Assembly: GCF_016756535.1 (NCBI RefSeq)
Contig: NZ_AP023247.1
Span: forward strand, 4,464,501-4,528,500
Direction: 5' to 3'
Source: Mesorhizobium sp. 131-2-1
GTDB lineage: Bacteria > Pseudomonadota > Alphaproteobacteria > Rhizobiales > Rhizobiaceae
Length of the DNA: 64,000 nucleotides
Within the stretch, counting starts at the first letter, position 1; every line of letters starts with the position of its first letter. The translations under genes were made by a program, and so were the position numbers. Of this stretch, positions 60,373 to 64,000 are shown piece after piece. The notes beneath the pieces are model-generated. The model did no database searches, was not told the origin of the DNA, and saw only the letters and a program-made list of their open reading frames with translations.

Positions 60373-62663
60373 CCGTTCATGACATGAAGCATGCAGCCTC
60401 GGACGGCGCCCGCCTCGAAGCGATCGGCGGGCGGCTGTCGCGCGTCGACGGCCCGGCCAAGATCACCGGCGCCGCGCACTACGCGGTCGAGCAGCAGCTC
60501 GAAGGACTGGCGCACGCGGTGATGGTGGGAAGCACCATCGCCGCCGGCACGGTCGTTGCGATCGACACTCGGGCGGCCGAAACCGCGCCCGGCGTGCTGC
60601 TAGTGCTGACGCCCGACACCATCATGGAGCTGAAAGGCGCGTCGGACTGGCTGGGCAACCCGCCAACGCAGAAGACATACGCACCGCTTGCCCGCACGGT
60701 CACCTATTCCGGCCAGCATATAGCTGCCGTGGTGGCCGAGACCTTCGAACAGGCGGTGGCGGCGGCCGCCCTCGTCAAGGTGACCTATGACGAGACGCCG
60801 GCGATCGTCGACCTCAGCGACCCCAAGGCCGGCGACGGCATCCCGATCGACGCCATGACCAAGGAGTGGGGCGACGCGCAGGCCGTGTTCGCCGCCTCGC
60901 CCGTGCGCATCTGCGCCGCCTACAACACGCCGCGCGAATTCCAGACGGCGATGGAGCCGCATGGGTTGATCGCGCGCTGGCAGGGTGAGGAACTGACCAT
61001 CTGGGAGCCCAGCCAGTGGCTGGACGGCATGGCGCGCACCTATGCCGAATGGTTCGCGATCCCGTTCGAGGATGTGCGGCTGGTCTCGCCGTATATTGGC
61101 GGCGGCTTCGGCTCGAAGGCGCTGGCCCTGGCGCACAGCGCGGTGGCGGCGGCCTCGGCAAAAATGCTGGGACGGCCGGTCAAGCTGGTGCTGACCCGGC
61201 CGCAGAATTTCACCTCCTATGGCGGCCGCGCCGCGACCCGCCAGACGGTGGCGATCGGCGCCGACCGCGACGGCAAGATTCAGTCGATCGTGCATCGCGG
61301 CGTCAACGAGACCGCCGTCGACGGCATGTGGGTCGAGCCGCTCGGCTCCGTCACCTCGATCATGTACGCCACGCCCAACTTCTCCTCGAAGCAGAATGTG
61401 GTGCGTGTGAACACCGTGGTGCCGGGCGCCAAGCGCGCGCCGGGCGAGAACCCCAGCGCCTTCGGCATCGAATGCGCCATCGACGAGCTCGCCTATGAGG
61501 TCGGCATCGATCCGCTGGAAATCCGGCTGCGGAACTATGCCGAACAGGATCCGCACGCCAGGAAGGCGTGGTCGACGCGCCAGCTCCGCGAGGCCTTCGC
61601 CGCCGGCGCCGAGGCGTTCGGCTGGGCGAAGCGCCCGCCAAAGCCGCGCTCGATGCGCGACGGCCATCATCTGATCGGCTGGGGCGTGGCGGCCGGCACC
61701 TATCCGGTGCGGCGCGCCCATGGCGAGGCGGTGGTGAATATCCTGGCCGACGGTTCGGTCGAGGTCGAAAGCTCCTCCATCGACATGGGTCAGGGCACCT
61801 ACACGATCCTGGCGCAGACGGCGGCCGAGACGCTCGGCGTGCCGGTGGAGCATGTGTCGGTGAAGCTCGGCGACTCGCACTTCGCCCGCGCCGGCGTCGC
61901 CGGCGGCTCGCGCCTTGCCGGCGTCATGACCGGCGCGGTCTACAAGGCGGCGAGCCAGGCGCTGGACGAGCTGATCGGGCTGGCGATCGCCGATCCGCGC
62001 TCGCCCTTCCATGCCCTGCAGGCGAACACGCTGGTGGTCAGAGACGGTCGCATCGCCTCGCCGCGCGGCGACGGTCCCGAGATCCCTATCGCCGAACTTC
62101 TGTCCGCCGTCGGTCGTGAACGGATCGAGGCCAAGGGCGATACCTTGCCGGCGAACGCTACGGTTGAGGAGCGCTACAAGAACTACACCACCATCGCCGT
62201 GTCGATCCCGCACACCGAGGGCGACTATTCGCGCCACTCCTGGTGCGCGCATTTCGTCGAGGTCAGGGTCGACGAGGATTTCGGCGCTGTGCGGGTCTCG
62301 CGCGTCGTGTCGGCGCTGGATTCCGGCCGGCTCTACAATCCGAAGCTGGCGGAAAGCCAGTGGAAGGGCGGCATCATCATGGGCATCGGCCAGGCGCTTC
62401 TCGAGGAAGGCATGGTCGACCGCCGCCACGGCCGCATCGTCAACGGCAACCTCGCCGACTACATGATCCCGACCAATGCCGACATCCCGGACATCGAGAC
62501 GATCTCGGTCGGCATCCCCGACCCGCATTCCTCGGCGCTCGGCGGCAAGGGCGTCGGCGAGCTCGGCATCGTCGGCGTCGCGCCGGCGATCGCCAACGCG
62601 GTGTTCCATGCCACGGGCAAGAGGATCAGGGATCTGCCGATTACCTTGGAGAAGGTGATCTGA
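60369..62663 (+). CDS. Molybdenum hydroxylase catalytic (molybdopterin) subunit
   Basis: This 764-residue large subunit has an N-terminal DGPAKITGAAHYAVE, SPYIGGGFGSK and a C-terminal GGKGVGELGIVG containing the conserved catalytic Glu. Together with the two preceding genes it forms a PaoABC/YagTSR-like aldehyde oxidoreductase, which hydroxylates aldehydes or heterocycles using water. The assembly chaperone PaoD is not encoded next to it. The substrate is unknown. Confidence 0.93.
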   Translation: MTVHDMKHAASDGARLEAIGGRLSRVDGPAKITGAAHYAVEQQLEGLAHAVMVGSTIAAGTVVAIDTRAAETAPGVLLVLTPDTIMELKGASDWLGNPPTQKTYAPLARTVTYSGQHIAAVVAETFEQAVAAAALVKVTYDETPAIVDLSDPKAGDGIPIDAMTKEWGDAQAVFAASPVRICAAYNTPREFQTAMEPHGLIARWQGEELTIWEPSQWLDGMARTYAEWFAIPFEDVRLVSPYIGGGFGSKALALAHSAVAAASAKMLGRPVKLVLTRPQNFTSYGGRAATRQTVAIGADRDGKIQSIVHRGVNETAVDGMWVEPLGSVTSIMYATPNFSSKQNVVRVNTVVPGAKRAPGENPSAFGIECAIDELAYEVGIDPLEIRLRNYAEQDPHARKAWSTRQLREAFAAGAEAFGWAKRPPKPRSMRDGHHLIGWGVAAGTYPVRRAHGEAVVNILADGSVEVESSSIDMGQGTYTILAQTAAETLGVPVEHVSVKLGDSHFARAGVAGGSRLAGVMTGAVYKAASQALDELIGLAIADPRSPFHALQANTLVVRDGRIASPRGDGPEIPIAELLSAVGRERIEAKGDTLPANATVEERYKNYTTIAVSIPHTEGDYSRHSWCAHFVEVRVDEDFGAVRVSRVVSALDSGRLYNPKLAESQWKGGIIMGIGQALLEEGMVDRRHGRIVNGNLADYMIPTNADIPDIETISVGIPDPHSSALGGKGVGELGIVGVAPAIANAVFHATGKRIRDLPITLEKVI

Positions 62664-62676
62664 AGTTGTCGCGAGA

Positions 62677-62709
62677 CACCCCCCCCTGGCCGGCAAGCCA
62701 GCGGGGGTG
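62677..62709 (+). terminator. Strong GC hairpin after the molybdenum hydroxylase operon
   Basis: CACCCCC at 62677 pairs with GGGGGTG at 62703-62709, and CTGGC with GCCAG inside, around a CGGCAA loop. It begins 13 bases after the stop of the catalytic subunit. It resembles a Rho-independent terminator in strength but lacks a U-run. A degraded RIME-like sequence (TCCTGCCGGCGTCTC) follows, so the stem may be part of a repeat. Confidence 0.6.
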
Positions 62710-62753
62710 CTGTCCTGCCGGCGTCTCAGCAAATCACACCTCACTTGGGGAGA

Positions 62754-63134
62754 TCAGACGCTCGCCAGCAAGTTCGCATCCCGTGCCAACCGCCAGCGCC
62801 CATCGCCTTCCTTGCGCAGCAGCGTGAGCGTGTAGCCGGACCGCCGCACCGGCCCGCCGCCCGCCGGCGTTGCCGTCAGGTCGATGCGGTTGCGGATATA
62901 GGCCCAGTCGCCGAGCAGCTTGAGTTCGACGATCTCGCTCGAGCTATCGATCTTCGTCTCGCCCATGGCCCTTGAGGCGGCGGCGAAGGCCTCCTTGCCG
63001 AACGGTTCCTTGCCGGGAACCATGAAGACCACGTCGTCGGTCATCAGCGAGAGCACGGTCTCCAGATCGCCCTTCCGGCTCGCCGCCATCCAGGCATCGA
63101 CCACCTGCCGGATCGCGCTTTCGTCTTCGGTCAT
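62754..63134 (-). CDS. SnoaL-like (SgcJ/EcaC-type) protein
   Basis: This 126-residue protein of the NTF2/SnoaL cone fold reads AIRQVVDAWMAASRKGDLETVLSLMTDDVVFMVPGKEPF, and ends RRSGYTLTLLRKEGDGRWRLARDANLL. This matches the SgcJ/EcaC-like family with the usual length. GGGAGG is seven bases upstream of the ATG at 63134. It may isomerise, hydrate or bind a small molecule; the substrate is unknown. Confidence 0.85.
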   Translation of the reverse strand: MTEDESAIRQVVDAWMAASRKGDLETVLSLMTDDVVFMVPGKEPFGKEAFAAASRAMGETKIDSSSEIVELKLLGDWAYIRNRIDLTATPAGGGPVRRSGYTLTLLRKEGDGRWRLARDANLLASV

Positions 63135-63407
63135 TGGTTTGCCTCCCTGCAATCGCGTGGCGGGCGGATCATCGATGAAATAGGTGGGGCAAACGTCGCC
63201 GCTGGCAATATGCGCCTGCGGATGCGCCGACGGCTGGGTCACGGATTGGCTTGGGAGCCGTGACGGGCCGACTGCCAGTCAGCTTTGCCCAAGAGTGGTT
63301 GGCCGCGGTGGCTCGCGACGACTCGCCAAAGAGTGGTTTTCCAACATCGGCAGCAGCAGTAGTATTGCTGCACGGGTTTGTTGAACTTCACGTGGGGTTC
63401 GAGAGGT

Positions 63408-64000
63408 ATGCCGCGAGCGCGACGCCAGATGGCGCTGACTGCTGATTTGGTCGCGCGTACAATTCGCGCGATTGAGAATACCGGTCCGCCCCCGGATCTG
63501 GTTCGCAATCCCGAAACCGAGTGGAACGCCATCATTCGGGAAATGTTGGCAACGCGTCCTGATGGACGGGATGTGTGGATTTTCGCCTATGGCTCACTTC
63601 TCTGGAACCCCGCCGTGGAGCACGTGGAGGAACGTGCGGGCGTAGTGCCGGGGTGGCACCGTTCGTTCTGTATTCGCATGCGAGATTGGCGCGGAACTGT
63701 CGACCAGCCAGGCCTGATGATGGGGCTCGACCGGGGAGGCCAGTGCAGGGGGATGGCCCTACGGCTGGCGGAGGACACGGTTGAGGCCCAACTCGGAAAA
63801 CTTGTCCGGCGCGAAATGCCGGTGAGGCCGTCCAGCAAGCCGTTCACCCACGGCTACCGCTGGCTGCAGGTTCAGACATCTCAAGGGCTCGTTCGAGCCA
63901 TTGCCTTCGTCGTCAACCGAAAGGGAGGCAACTATATGGGAGGCCTTACCCTGGATGAGACGGCCGGCATTTTGGCAAGAGCCTGTGGCCACGCAGGGTC
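63408..64000 (+). CDS. ChaC-like gamma-glutamylcyclotransferase (runs off window)
   Basis: The reading frame opens at ATG 63408 (GAGAGGT upstream) and stays open to the window end, 197 codons. It contains VWIFAYGSLLWNPAVEH, the substrate loop of gamma-glutamylcyclotransferases, then GVVPGWHRSFCIRM and GLMMGLDRGGQCRGMALRL. The catalytic Glu, expected downstream near the R-E-M region, appears as RREMPVR. ChaC-type enzymes split glutathione to 5-oxoproline and Cys-Gly. The C-terminus is not visible. Confidence 0.85.
   Translation, partial: MPRARRQMALTADLVARTIRAIENTGPPPDLVRNPETEWNAIIREMLATRPDGRDVWIFAYGSLLWNPAVEHVEERAGVVPGWHRSFCIRMRDWRGTVDQPGLMMGLDRGGQCRGMALRLAEDTVEAQLGKLVRREMPVRPSSKPFTHGYRWLQVQTSQGLVRAIAFVVNRKGGNYMGGLTLDETAGILARACGHAG

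Noticed and set aside
60600..62744. 714-codon antisense frame opposite the molybdenum hydroxylase subunit
   Set aside because: Its composition (His/Arg/Asp/Gly-rich) is typical of reverse frames of GC-rich genes, with no domain.
63250..63360. Direct repeat AAGAGTGGTT upstream of the ChaC-like gene
   Set aside because: The two copies (CCAAGAGTGGTTGG and CCAAAGAGTGGTTTT) are short and imperfect, and I see no reason to call a regulatory site.

Overview
The window looks like chromosome from a Mesorhizobium-type alphaproteobacterium (Rhizobiales). The basis is high GC, Ku/LigD repair genes beside IS elements, several families of rhizobial intergenic palindromes, MocE-type ferredoxin and DUF1127/DUF1059/DUF2270 genes, and polyol and inositol-like binding proteins. 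No rRNA, tRNA or CRISPR array was seen. Assignments come from reading motifs by eye; no database was searched.

Layout. 1-455: 5' part of an IS110 transposase next to a palindromic repeat. 443-7426: an alpha/beta hydrolase and an NHEJ block (BRCT/TPR protein, Ku, LigD). Between Ku and LigD sits a 509-bp unit made of a GIY-YIG gene inside two 62-bp inverted repeats, whose left repeat is interrupted by an IS5-family element. 7666-9777: small protein, GNAT, aldo/keto reductase. 9785-16822: polyol (galactitol/altritol-type) catabolism with LacI regulator, two dehydrogenases, a binding protein without permease genes, a PfkB kinase and a KbaZ-type protein. 16892-31474: Hsp20, GST, FAD monooxygenase, two TPR regulators enclosing three small ORFs, DUF922 protease, a DUF559 remnant, a divergent SDR/LysR pair, VOC protein, MFS, ankyrin, lipocalin-like and GNAT genes. 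31586-34735: DUF2270 protein and a diguanylate cyclase. 34795-39351: accessory set with cation transporter, DUF1059, MFS plus metallo-beta-lactamase, ArsR-rhodanese, GDCCVxC protein and cupin. 39385-40002: ligase fragment lacking the catalytic lysine.

40338-47275: a tightly coupled five-gene partner-switching operon (degenerate HATPase-like protein, STAS-like/methyltransferase fusion, SpoIIE phosphatase sensor, HATPase, STAS protein) preceded by a GGDEF-EAL gene. 47591-51798: AraC regulator, small proteins, sulfotransferase, two-domain VOC protein. 51839-56176: MocE ferredoxin, inositol-type binding protein, membrane di-iron hydroxylase, PanB-like enzyme and a LacI regulator. 56359-58628: conserved small protein, methyltransferase, small protein, TetR. 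58892-62663: three-subunit molybdenum hydroxylase of PaoABC type, divergent from TetR. 62754-64000: SnoaL-like protein and the start of a ChaC-like gene.

The two most system-like signals are the GIY-YIG gene with matching inverted repeats and a solo copy about 3.1 kb away (a REP/RAYT-like arrangement with a different nuclease), and the five-gene module with two HATPase/STAS pairs around one phosphatase, one pair degenerate and fused to a methyltransferase.
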